Notes under the pieces: model-generated
What the model was told of the DNA's origin: nothing
The model's input: the letters and a program-made list of their open reading frames with translations, nothing else
Databases searched by the model: none
Part shown: one piece after another, positions 7,258-14,065 of the stretch
How the letters are laid out: each line of letters opens with the position of its first letter
Numbering within the stretch: position 1 is the first letter of the stretch
DNA from: Enterococcus sulfureus ATCC 49903
GTDB lineage: Bacteria; Bacillota; Bacilli; Lactobacillales; Enterococcaceae
Assembly: GCF_000407605.1 (NCBI RefSeq)
Contig: NZ_ASWO01000003.1
Location: 186,001-250,000, forward strand
Reading direction: 5' to 3'
DNA: 64,000 bases
Made by a program: the position numbers and the translations under genes

Positions 7258-7329
7258 CTAATCATCCTCTAACATTAAATAAAATTTATTTTTTTGTAAA
7301 TTTTTATACTGAGTTAAAATTTCTATATT

Positions 7330-7705
7330 TTAATTATCTTTCCAAACATAATCGGAATAAAATTTTTGAAGAATGTCTTGATGATCAGAACCTAAAGGTA
7401 ATTCTAAATGCTGACTGTAAACTTCATTAGGAAATTCGAAAACTTTTAAATCATAAATATTATCAAACATATCTATAATTTTATAAATTTTCCAACTAAT
7501 ATCTTCTCCATTCTCATTTTTATAAGTTAGCTCTACTTTTTCTAAGAGTTTTTTTATTTCTACCAGTATCTCTTGTTTTTCTTTTTTATGAAGATCAATT
7601 TCAAATAAGTAAATAGATTCTTCAAATAAAGGTTTTTTCCTTAGAAAGTTGATTATTAATAAGTCTTTCTTTAAGCACACAAACAGAAACAATACTAACT
7701 TTCAT
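7330..7705 (-). pseudogene. DUF4288-like immunity gene, frameshifted
   Basis: The main frame carries FEESIYLF, YKNENGEDISWKIYKI and PNEVYSQHLELP, which resemble the DUF4288 family, a small domain common beside polymorphic toxins. That frame has only a TTG start with no ribosome site. An ATG at 7705 in the next frame opens MKVSIVSVCVLKERLINN and meets the main frame at the T6 run 7633-7638 (A6 in the gene). Dropping one base restores a ~125-residue protein. The ATG overlaps the toxin stop (TAATG), the usual toxin-immunity coupling. As written it cannot give the full protein. Confidence 0.6.
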
Positions 7706-8280
7706 TATTTTTTAAATCTCCCATCATTTAATAATTTTTTTGCTTTCTTCGCTCTATCATTACCATTGTCTGCTTTCTTTTTAATATCTTTATATTTTTC
7801 GCCTAAGTATTCTCCAGGAAATTCTCTTCGAATACTATCTTTTCTTTTTTTGAAATAATTTAATCTGTAGTCCAGTTATCTTCGTTGTTTACAAAATTTT
7901 TAACTGCTTTAACTATCCATGTAGTTGTTACAACTGCTCCACCAATTATGATAGCACCTCCAGCAGCGACTGCGATAGTTCCTACGCTAGGAACAAAGAA
8001 CACTAAGCCTGTAGCTAAAGCAAAACTTTTATAATTAGTATTTTTGCTCTTCAAACGTTATATCAGATGCATCTTCAAGTAATGAATTAAACTCTGATTC
8101 AGTAATTTCTTTACCGTTGATAATAAGTTTATCATTTTCTGATAAAATATTTGAAGTGTCAGAAATAATGGCTGTAGAATCCAATTCATTGGCTAAAATA
8201 AAACTATTAGAAATAGTTGTAGCATCCAATATTAAACTACTCATTAAAACCAGACTAGTTTTAAATAATGTCTTTTTCAT
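7705..8280 (-). pseudogene. Decayed small secreted polymorphic toxin
   Basis: Three collinear pieces in shifting frames rebuild one ~190-residue protein. Piece 1 (8280 to ~8041) has a signal peptide (1-~30) and an IINGKEITESEFNSLLE motif. Piece 2 (to 7860) has a glycine-rich hydrophobic segment (VPSVGTIAVAAGGAIIIGG) like the pretoxin part of Gram-positive toxins. Piece 3 (to TAA 7705) is a basic tail, PGEYLGEKYKDIKKKA then AKKAKKLLNDGRFKK, that looks like a toxin C-terminus. The shifts fall at the T5 run 8041-8045 and near 7861-7864. Start ATG 8280 has GAAGG upstream. The toxin activity is unknown to me. Confidence 0.6.
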
Positions 8281-8353
8281 AAAATAAAACCTTCTTTCTT
8301 CTTTTTTATGAATTAACTATCTTATATTTTTCTTGTGTACACTAGAAATCATT

Positions 8354-8454
8354 CGTTTACATAGGGGCAATCAAAGCGAGCATTCCTTTTATATCAACGT
8401 TTTCAAATGTTATTATTTTAGCTCACGCACTCAATGAGTGACACGATGTAAACG
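8354..8454. promoter_or_regulatory. Dyad-rich region between toxin locus and XRE genes
   Basis: CGTTTACAT (8354-8362) recurs inverted as ATGTAAACG (8446-8454), and CACTCAATGAGTG (8428-8440) is a palindrome. These lie between divergent genes and could be operators for the adjacent XRE regulators. Confidence 0.35.
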
Positions 8455-8525
8455 GATAATTGCTTATATATGTTTTGGCTTGGAGTTATAGTCAATATAA
8501 ATTAAACTTACAAAAGGAGACTACT

Positions 8526-8750
8526 ATGTACTTTGGAACATTTATGAAAAAACAGCGTATAATAAAAGGATACTCCCAACAAGATCTCGCTACCCATTTA
8601 GGAATTAATCGACAAGCTATTTCTAGATGGGAAAATAATCTGGCTTATCCTGCAGTAAATCATTTATATCCATTATCTAAATTTCTAGAACTTTCAGCTG
8701 AAGAATTTTTAAAAAATTTACCCCAATCTTCTAATCAAAAGGAGGAATAG
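8526..8750 (+). CDS. XRE-family transcriptional regulator (short)
   Basis: A 74-residue protein that is nearly all helix-turn-helix: FMKKQRIIKGYSQQDLATHL, then INRQAISRWENNLAYP. The frame is open from 8460, but the ATG at 8526 follows AAAGGAGACTACT and is the better start. It is the first of two tandem XRE genes (3 bases to the next), diverging from the decayed toxin. It probably binds DNA as a dimer and may repress its own unit or the divergent one; dyads lie at 8354-8454. Confidence 0.75.
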   Translation: MYFGTFMKKQRIIKGYSQQDLATHLGINRQAISRWENNLAYPAVNHLYPLSKFLELSAEEFLKNLPQSSNQKEE

Positions 8751-8753
8751 ATC

Positions 8754-9278
8754 ATGACACTGGGTCAACGTTTAAAAAAAGTACGTGTCGATAAAGGCTA
8801 CTCTCAAAATGATGTTGCAACGTTTTTAAATATTTCTCGACAGTCCATTTCTAGATGGGAAACAGATAAATCTTATCCTGATATTGATAATTTAGTAGAA
8901 CTAAGTAAATATTATGAAGTTTCAATCGATGAGTTATTGATTGAAACCAAGGAACTTCAGCAAGAGATTAATGAAAAAACGGAACAAATGAATAAAAATA
9001 TCGAAGAAATAGAAGGAAAACAAAAGAAATTAAATCAGTTACTTTCAGTGGATAACGATGAAAGTTGGATATTATTACTGTTTACAGTCTTTTCAATCGC
9101 TATTGCACCATTTGGATTAATCTCAATTCCGCTTATATTATGGCGAAATAAAACTAATAATCAGTTTTCTAAATTAATTATTGGTATATCTATTCTTATT
9201 TTTATTTATAATTTCTATATTTTATATTTAGGGATTACAAGTAGTCTGGATATCGGAACTCAGATAAATATTCAATAA
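8754..9278 (+). CDS. XRE-family regulator with coiled coil and membrane helices
   Basis: A 174-residue protein. The XRE helix-turn-helix is at residues ~5-60 (GYSQNDVATFLNISRQSISRWE). A Glu/Lys/Gln-rich coiled coil covers ~62-97 and two hydrophobic helices ~102-125 and ~133-158. It is a paralogue of the preceding gene in its N-terminal half. Start ATG 8754 has AAAGGAGGA upstream. Membrane-tethered XRE proteins of this kind are common in Gram-positive bacteria and are thought to sense envelope events; the target here is unknown. Confidence 0.75.
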   Translation: MTLGQRLKKVRVDKGYSQNDVATFLNISRQSISRWETDKSYPDIDNLVELSKYYEVSIDELLIETKELQQEINEKTEQMNKNIEEIEGKQKKLNQLLSVDNDESWILLLFTVFSIAIAPFGLISIPLILWRNKTNNQFSKLIIGISILIFIYNFYILYLGITSSLDIGTQINIQ

Positions 9279-9512
9279 AGTCGTATTCTACGATAAAGTT
9301 TTTATTATAATCTTACTCTTTTAAAATTATTTATTAATCAAAATATATGCCAATTAGTTAACTAAAGTAAGTAATTAGTTGTTTACAGCAAAACTCAAGA
9401 GGTGTTATCTGGATTAATAAAATAAATAGGATATCGTTAAGGTTAAGTTAAGGATATCGAGGTAAAGTAGTGCCATACCCAAACAAACCAATGATTTTCA
9501 TTTCTTTCTCCC
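9279..9512. other. Intergenic stretch, no gene seen
   Basis: AT-rich; AGGATATCG-like words recur around 9428-9460, but I see no coding signal. It leads into the second copy of the repeated cassette. Confidence 0.4.
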
Positions 9513-9513
9513 T

Positions 9514-9544
9514 AACTCACTAGTCCCCGCTAGTGAGTTTTTTT
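9514..9544 (+). terminator. Terminator in cassette copy 2
   Basis: AACTCACTAG (9514-9523) pairs with CTAGTGAGTT (9530-9539), followed by T residues. Confidence 0.8.
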
Positions 9545-9575
9545 ATTCTCTTGATAACTATTATCAGATATCATT

Positions 9576-9603
9576 TTGATAACGATTACGTAAGGAGTAT
9601 AAT
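9576..9603 (+). promoter_or_regulatory. Strong sigma-A promoter in cassette copy 2
   Basis: TTGATA (9576-9581), 16 bases, TATAAT (9598-9603), identical in boxes and spacer to 4829-4856. Confidence 0.8.
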
Positions 9604-9651
9604 TTAAATATACATAAACTCAGTCGCGTCAAACTAGTATGAGGTGAGGAC

Positions 9652-9834
9652 ATGAATAAACTAGTCGGTATAATTCATTTTGCAATATTCGTTGTATTGC
9701 TTGCAGCAATTTTATTGTTATCAGTTTTTGTCTATCATAAGGATCGATTATTTATTATCGGAAATGTACTATTGATTGCAGCTGTACTTTACAACTGGTA
9801 TTTATTTTCGCGTTTTGTTAAGAAAAGTAAATGA
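9652..9834 (+). CDS. 60-residue two-helix membrane protein, unknown
   Basis: Two hydrophobic helices at about residues 5-27 and 33-53 with a basic end (RFVKKSK). The ATG follows GAGGTGAGG. It is the first gene after the second copy of the repeated promoter cassette and is probably co-transcribed with the 32-residue gene at 9923. No family recognised. Confidence 0.6.
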   Translation: MNKLVGIIHFAIFVVLLAAILLLSVFVYHKDRLFIIGNVLLIAAVLYNWYLFSRFVKKSK

Positions 9835-9922
9835 AATAAGATAGATTGTATAACGTAAAAGTGTAAGATATACAACAAATACCTTGGACAATAGGAGTTT
9901 AAAAGATGAGGAGATGATATAA

Positions 9923-10021
9923 ATGTTACTTCTTTTATTTATTCTAGTCATGACGGGTTTTGGATTGTGGGGATTTACGTTACGCGCGAAATGGTTGGAA
10001 GAACAAATCAAGAAGAAATAA
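9923..10021 (+). CDS. 32-residue single-helix peptide, unknown
   Basis: ATG 9923 follows GAGGAGATGATATAA and the frame ends at TAA 10019-10021. The product has one membrane helix (residues ~1-20) and a charged amphipathic tail (RAKWLEEQIKKK). A terminator directly follows at 10032-10070, so this small frame closes the transcript started at 9598. The layout resembles small membrane peptides or type I toxin-like peptides, but there is no antisense RNA evidence. Confidence 0.5.
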   Translation: MLLLLFILVMTGFGLWGFTLRAKWLEEQIKKK

Positions 10022-10031
10022 GAATAGTCAT

Positions 10032-10070
10032 AAAAAGATATCCTAGGTAGCTGACTAGGATATCTTTTTT
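10032..10070 (+). terminator. Intrinsic terminator after small-peptide genes
   Basis: AAAAAGATATCCTAG (10032-10046) pairs with CTAGGATATCTTTTTT (10055-10070). Confidence 0.85.
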
Positions 10071-10096
10071 ATACGTGTATAAGCTAAAATTGAGCT

Positions 10097-10745
10097 TTAA
10101 ATTTCGAGTTCCTTTTCAGAAACAAAGTACCCTTCACCACCAACAAATACTTTTTCGATTTCATCATTAGCATTCGCTTCTAGTTTGACGAGTATTTCAG
10201 ATGCTAAATCTAAAGAATAACCTTGCGTGAATACGTACGAAAGCTTTTTTACTTCACTATTTTTATAAAGAAAACAAGCTAGCGCTCCATTTGAAGTTCC
10301 TGTTGCAGATTCTTCATCGATATCATACAATGATGCAAAATTTCTGCATGTAATCTGATCATCTGTTTGAGTATACAAATGAAATCCTACAACATGATAG
10401 TCTGAGCTAACTTTTTTGATTTCCTCAAAGTTTGGTTGTAGCGCATCTAAGCTAGATCGGCTTTCGATCGGAATCAAAATATCTTTCAATCCTGTCGAAA
10501 CAATTTGGATGTCATACTGGTTATCTATTTTTGAAGTATCAAAACAATATCCAAATGTTTCTTTCGAGATCACGTCTTTAAATACTGGAGCTGTTTGTTC
10601 CATAAATATTATATCGTTGTTAACAGTAATGGAAAGAATACCGACATTTGTTTCAATCGTATAACTGGATTTTGTTAGTTTATTCAAAGTTTTCAAATTA
10701 ACAGCCTCAATAGTGTTGTACAATGGACTAAAGAAACCTATAAGT
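10097..10745 (-). pseudogene. PhzF-family isomerase, N-terminus missing
   Basis: From about SYTIETNVGILS onward the protein reads as the C-terminal two thirds of a PhzF-like epimerase/isomerase (FMEQTAPVF, then ATGTSNGALACFL and GEGYFV near the end). Family members are ~260-300 residues and carry a catalytic Glu near residue 45 in the N-terminal part. Here everything before about TIEAVNLKTL is absent. The open frame extends to 10783, but the upstream residues are unlike PhzF and run into the start of the divergent gene at 10762. It is a deletion remnant, probably inactive. Confidence 0.7.
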
Positions 10746-10761
10746 ATAAGGGAGGTAGCAA

Positions 10762-11154
10762 ATGAAAAAATTTTTGATCGCACTATCGATTCTCTTTTTA
10801 GGTAGCGTAACCGTACTCATGCCGGTCATTTCCTATACTTCTTGGAAACAGCAACAAGAATTTTCAAATGGAGATAAACTAAAGACCAAGGCTTTGATAA
10901 AAGTAGAAGATGGTGTAAAAACATATAATTACAAAGAAAATGATTATGGTGTAGATGCATCAAAATCTTCATTTGAAGCTGGGGACATTGTAACTGTTTA
11001 TTTGTTAAAAAATAAGCCATATATCGTAGCTGAAAATCCTTATGTATATCAGTCAAAAGTAGAGATTTTCATGCCCCTATTCTGGTTTGTATTACTAGGA
11101 TTGGCCACTATAAATCTGATTAGGATGAACTATTTATTATATAAACGAGTATAA
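10762..11154 (+). CDS. Membrane protein with extracytoplasmic domain, unknown
   Basis: A 130-residue protein with an N-terminal helix (~4-25), a polar outside domain (~28-100; LKTKALIKVEDGVKTYNY) and a C-terminal helix (~104-122). The shape resembles DUF3592-type proteins, but this is not certain. The ATG has AAGGGAGG upstream. The hydrolase gene at 11181 follows 26 bases later and is likely in the same transcript. The upstream junction coincides with the truncated PhzF gene. Confidence 0.55.
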   Translation: MKKFLIALSILFLGSVTVLMPVISYTSWKQQQEFSNGDKLKTKALIKVEDGVKTYNYKENDYGVDASKSSFEAGDIVTVYLLKNKPYIVAENPYVYQSKVEIFMPLFWFVLLGLATINLIRMNYLLYKRV

Positions 11155-11180
11155 ATATTGAGAAGATAAGGATGAGAAAG

Positions 11181-11735
11181 ATGACTAATACTACCGCATT
11201 GATGGTGATTGATGTTCAAAAAGCTTTTGAAGATAAAAAGTGGGGAACACGAAATAATCGTAACGCCGAAGAAAATATTCGAATTCTTTTAGAAAATTGG
11301 AGAAAAAAACAATTTCCAGTCATACATATTCAACATATCTCTGATAAGGAGAGTTCTCTTTTTCATCCTAGTAAGGAAAGCTTCAAGTTTAAAGAAATCG
11401 CCAATCCGATCGACGACGAAATCGTCTTTAACAAGACAGTAAATAGTGCATTTATCGGAACAGATCTCGAGAAATATTTGAAAAGACATCACATAAAAGA
11501 AGTCGTGATCGTTGGCTTGACGACGCCTCATTGTGTGTCGACAACGACTCGTATGAGCGGTAACTTAGGATTTAATACGTATTTAGTTTCGGATGCAACT
11601 GCGGCTTTTGAATTAAAAGGTGCTGATGGAGTACATTACTCAGCTGAACAGGTCCACAATGTTTCATTGGCAACTTTGCACGATGAGTTTGCTACTGTTC
11701 TGACAACTAAAGAGTTACTGGCTATCTTAGAGTAA
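11181..11735 (+). CDS. Isochorismatase-family cysteine hydrolase
   Basis: A 184-residue protein. It has the catalytic Asp in MVIDVQKAF near the N-terminus, the VFNKTVNSAFIGT segment with the catalytic Lys in the middle, and the nucleophile Cys in GLTTPHCVSTTTRMS. These match the cysteine hydrolases that include nicotinamidase, isochorismatase and ureidoacrylate hydrolases. The sequence does not tell the substrate. An upstream ATG at 11172 is possible, but the one at 11181 is better placed after AAGG (11168-11171). It is unlikely to serve the men pathway, which needs isochorismate kept intact. Confidence 0.8.
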   Translation: MTNTTALMVIDVQKAFEDKKWGTRNNRNAEENIRILLENWRKKQFPVIHIQHISDKESSLFHPSKESFKFKEIANPIDDEIVFNKTVNSAFIGTDLEKYLKRHHIKEVVIVGLTTPHCVSTTTRMSGNLGFNTYLVSDATAAFELKGADGVHYSAEQVHNVSLATLHDEFATVLTTKELLAILE

Positions 11736-11842
11736 GAAAAAATGTTGAGAAAATATCACTTAAAATGAGTGGGAAATTTATTAGTACAAGTTTAGTTTAT
11801 TCATGAAAATATAGATTATCTAAAATACAGGAGGCTTTTTTT

Positions 11843-11923
11843 ATGGAATTACTTAGCGGTACCTTATCATTTAATGGAGTAAATTGTTATTTTTTATTTT
11901 TAAAGCGAACTGCAATCGCATAA
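11843..11923 (+). pseudogene. 26-codon frame with strong ribosome site, possibly a gene stub
   Basis: ATG 11843 follows CAGGAGGC at good spacing and opens MELLSGTLSFNG before stopping at 11921-11923. It runs into the 3' end of the convergent gene at 11887. A strong ribosome site with a very short product suggests a 5' stub left by a deletion. It could also be chance. Confidence 0.25.
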
Positions 11924-12072
11924 GATAACAGTAATAAAACCAACCAGTATAAGATGCCGATAAAAGCTCCTAATGGAGAATTTGGAACGATTGCATTGGC
12001 AACGTTTTGGAATATCACATTTAAGGCAATGAAATTTAAAATAGTTTGCAACACCACAAAAAATAGGTTCAT
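11887..12072 (-). CDS. 61-residue two-helix membrane protein, unknown
   Basis: Hydrophobic helices at about residues 4-26 and 35-55 with a basic end (RFKNKK). The ATG follows TTGGAGG, which sits in the end of the kinase-like gene three bases upstream, so the two form an operon. No family recognised. Confidence 0.6.
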   Translation of the reverse strand: MNLFFVVLQTILNFIALNVIFQNVANAIVPNSPLGAFIGILYWLVLLLLSYAIAVRFKNKK

Positions 12073-12075
12073 ATA

Positions 12076-12615
12076 CTAGAGCCTCCAATTTCTTAATTTT
12101 AGATGTTCAATATCAATATCATAAGCATCATCGATCAGCAAGTAATCTAGATCCATTTTTTTACAATTTTCAAGATTCTCTACATTTTCTTTGATCAATG
12201 CATTCATCGACAAAGAAGAATCATGATGCCCTCTGTTTTCGATTACATTCGCCCAATCTTTTATTTGAGTGAAATGAGTTGAAATATATGCTTCGCTCAT
12301 AATCAAACAAAGATAGTTGATTTGTTTTAGCGTATTTTCGTCAAAATCTTTTTTCCAATCAAATGGGATATAGCAACCTTCAACGATCAGATTTTGTTTA
12401 TTTTCAATCGCCGTTTTGATCATTTCAGACGTGATTTTCCACAGATAAGGAGTCAAAAGCGCATCGTCTTCTGGGGTTAGAGTTGTTTGCTGGCTTCTAA
12501 TCAAGCCCATTTTTAGATGATCCATAGAAAAATAAGGGTAGTAATATTTTTCTAATAATTTCTGAGCTAAATTTGTTTTACCAGTGTGTGTTGCTCCAGC
12601 AATCAGTATAATCAT
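12076..12615 (-). CDS. P-loop small-molecule kinase-like ATPase
   Basis: A 179-residue protein beginning MIILIAGATHTGKTNLA, a Walker A loop (GATHTGKT) right at the N-terminus. A downstream SMDHLKMGL segment resembles the substrate-binding part of adenylate-kinase/zeta-like folds, and NLIVEGCYIP resembles Walker B. This is the shape of AAA_33 or 2-phosphoglycerate-kinase-like proteins; the substrate is unknown. The ATG at 12615 has AAAGGAG nine bases before it; an upstream TTG at 12654 has none. It is followed by a 61-residue membrane protein in the same operon. Confidence 0.65.
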   Translation of the reverse strand: MIILIAGATHTGKTNLAQKLLEKYYYPYFSMDHLKMGLIRSQQTTLTPEDDALLTPYLWKITSEMIKTAIENKQNLIVEGCYIPFDWKKDFDENTLKQINYLCLIMSEAYISTHFTQIKDWANVIENRGHHDSSLSMNALIKENVENLENCKKMDLDYLLIDDAYDIDIEHLKLRNWRL

Positions 12616-12743
12616 AACCCGTTTCTCCTTTGGTAATGGATTATCGCACTGCAATAATCAAATCGTTTCAATAATTATACCTTATCTTAAATATTTTGGT
12701 TAACTCACGAATAAAAAAATAATGGCTTGTGCTAAGCAAGAAT

Positions 12744-12776
12744 AAAAGCCTTCAGGACCATCCTGAAGGTTTTTAT
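12744..12776 (-). terminator. Terminator of the hotdog thioesterase gene
   Basis: CCTTCAGGA pairs with TCCTGAAGG, flanked by A and T runs on both sides, directly at the end of the leftward gene at 12777. Confidence 0.85.
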
Positions 12777-13139
12777 CTAGTTATACCTCACCGTCAGTGT
12801 ACAACGACCAACGGCGATTTTACGTTGTTTTTCATCATAAATGACCGCTTGCCAAACTTGCATCGTACGTCCGATGTGATCGGGTGTCGCACATACAGTT
12901 AAGTTAGCTGTTGTGACACTTCTTAAGTGATTGACATTCAGATCGACACCGACGGCAAATCCAGTATCTAATTGTTCGTTTGCTCCCATACTGCAAGCTG
13001 TCTCGATCAGAATACCATTGATGCCACCATGCATGATACCAAAGGGTTGCTGGTGGTCTTCTTTGATTTCCATAGTTAATTCTACGGCTTCTTTTGTGAG
13101 GATTTTGGTTTGAATATGAAACAATTCTAATAAATTCAT
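12777..13139 (-). CDS. menI: Hotdog thioesterase, probable DHNA-CoA thioesterase
   Basis: A 120-residue PaaI/YdiI-type hotdog protein with the catalytic block GIMHGGINGILIETA (HGG plus the Glu general base) at about residues 34-48. It has the usual length of single-domain hotdog enzymes. It is divergent from menB across 110 bases. MenI-type enzymes release 1,4-dihydroxy-2-naphthoate from its CoA ester, the step between MenB and MenA. The function is inferred from family plus position; other acyl-CoA thioesterase activities remain possible. Confidence 0.75.
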   Translation of the reverse strand: MNLLELFHIQTKILTKEAVELTMEIKEDHQQPFGIMHGGINGILIETACSMGANEQLDTGFAVGVDLNVNHLRSVTTANLTVCATPDHIGRTMQVWQAVIYDEKQRKIAVGRCTLTVRYN

Positions 13140-13189
13140 CTGATTTGCTCCTAAATCTTGAGATTTTCTTACTTCACAAACGGGTTTTT

Positions 13190-13217
13190 TTGGAAAAACC
13201 TAGTGATTGTGTATAAT
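13190..13217 (+). promoter_or_regulatory. menB operon promoter
   Basis: TTGGAA (13190-13195), 16 bases, TATAAT (13212-13217), about 32 bases before the menB start. Confidence 0.6.
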
Positions 13218-13249
13218 AGTAACGTAAACAATCAAAGGAGGTCAATTCT

Positions 13250-14065
13250 GTGAGAGAATGGCAAACGATTAAAGAATATGATGAAATTTTATTTGAACAA
13301 CATGGTAAAGTAGCAAAAATTACAATCAACCGTCCGGAAGTGCATAATGCCTTTACACCAAAGACTGTTTTTGAAATGATCGACGCGTTTTCAATTAGTC
13401 GCGATAAACAAGATGTCGGCGTAATTATCTTAACTGGGCAAGGCGATAAAGCCTTTTGTTCTGGTGGAGACCAAAAAGTACGTGGACATGGTGGTTATGT
13501 AGGTACCGATGAAGTGCCACGTTTAAATGTGCTTGATTTACAACGTTTGATTCGTGTGATTCCAAAACCAGTTATTGCGATGGTAAAAGGATGGTCAATC
13601 GGCGGCGGAAATATTTTACAATTAGTATGTGATATTACGATCGCAGCAGACAATGCGAAATTTGGTCAAACAGGACCGAACGTAGGAAGCTTCGATGGTG
13701 GATACGGTTCTGGTTACTTAGCACGTGTTGTAGGTCATAAAAAAGCTAAAGAAGTTTGGTTTATGACAAAACAATACACAGCTCAAGAAGCTTTGGATAT
13801 GAACTGGATTAATACTGTCGTGCCTTTGGATCAAGTGGAAGATGTGACGATGGAATGGGCAGCAGAAATGTTAACGAAGAGTCCTCTTGCATTGCGTATG
13901 ATCAAAGCGGCACTGAATGCAGATACCGATGGATTAGCAGGGATCCAACAATTAGCTGGGGATGCGACTTTACTTTACTATACAATGGATGAAGCCAAAG
14001 AAGGTCGTGATGCGTTTAAAGAAAAACGTCAACCTGACTTCGATCAATTCCCTAAATTCCCGTAA
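13250..14065 (+). CDS. menB: 1,4-dihydroxy-2-naphthoyl-CoA synthase
   Basis: A 271-residue crotonase-fold enzyme that closes the second ring of the menaquinone head group, converting o-succinylbenzoyl-CoA to DHNA-CoA. It shows the N-terminal [12 protein letters not shown], the oxyanion-hole [12 protein letters not shown] (~73-84) and GWSIGGGN (~120-127), and the MenB-specific [20 protein letters not shown]. The length matches the family. GTG start at 13250 after AAAGGAGG. First gene of the men operon; its stop overlaps the menE start by one base (TAATG). Confidence 0.95.
   Translation: MREWQTIKEYDEILFEQHGKVAKITINRPEVHNAFTPKTVFEMIDAFSISRDKQDVGVIILTGQGDKAFCSGGDQKVRGHGGYVGTDEVPRLNVLDLQRLIRVIPKPVIAMVKGWSIGGGNILQLVCDITIAADNAKFGQTGPNVGSFDGGYGSGYLARVVGHKKAKEVWFMTKQYTAQEALDMNWINTVVPLDQVEDVTMEWAAEMLTKSPLALRMIKAALNADTDGLAGIQQLAGDATLLYYTMDEAKEGRDAFKEKRQPDFDQFPKFP

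Larger units (their letters stand above)
9513..9633 (+). repeat. Copy 2 of the ~121-bp terminator/promoter cassette
   Basis: Matches 4765-4886 from the terminator through the promoter to the GTCAAA at the end of the leader. Differences are mostly single bases in the hairpin loop and in the stretch between terminator and promoter. It drives the small membrane proteins at 9652 and 9923. Confidence 0.85.

Noticed and set aside
7649-7858. Rightward 69-codon frame overlapping the toxin and immunity genes
   Set aside because: It is the antisense of the toxin tail and immunity start; its composition is Phe/Ser-rich as expected from complemented A-rich coding DNA, and no ribosome site precedes it.
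11181-11735. Isochorismatase-like hydrolase as part of menaquinone or siderophore synthesis
   Set aside because: It is ~1.5 kb from the men operon, in another unit, and has no carrier domain; general cysteine hydrolase is the safer call.
11900-12088. Second leftward frame overlapping the 61-residue membrane protein
   Set aside because: The frame with two clean helices and GGAGG before its ATG is preferred; this one looks like a shadow.
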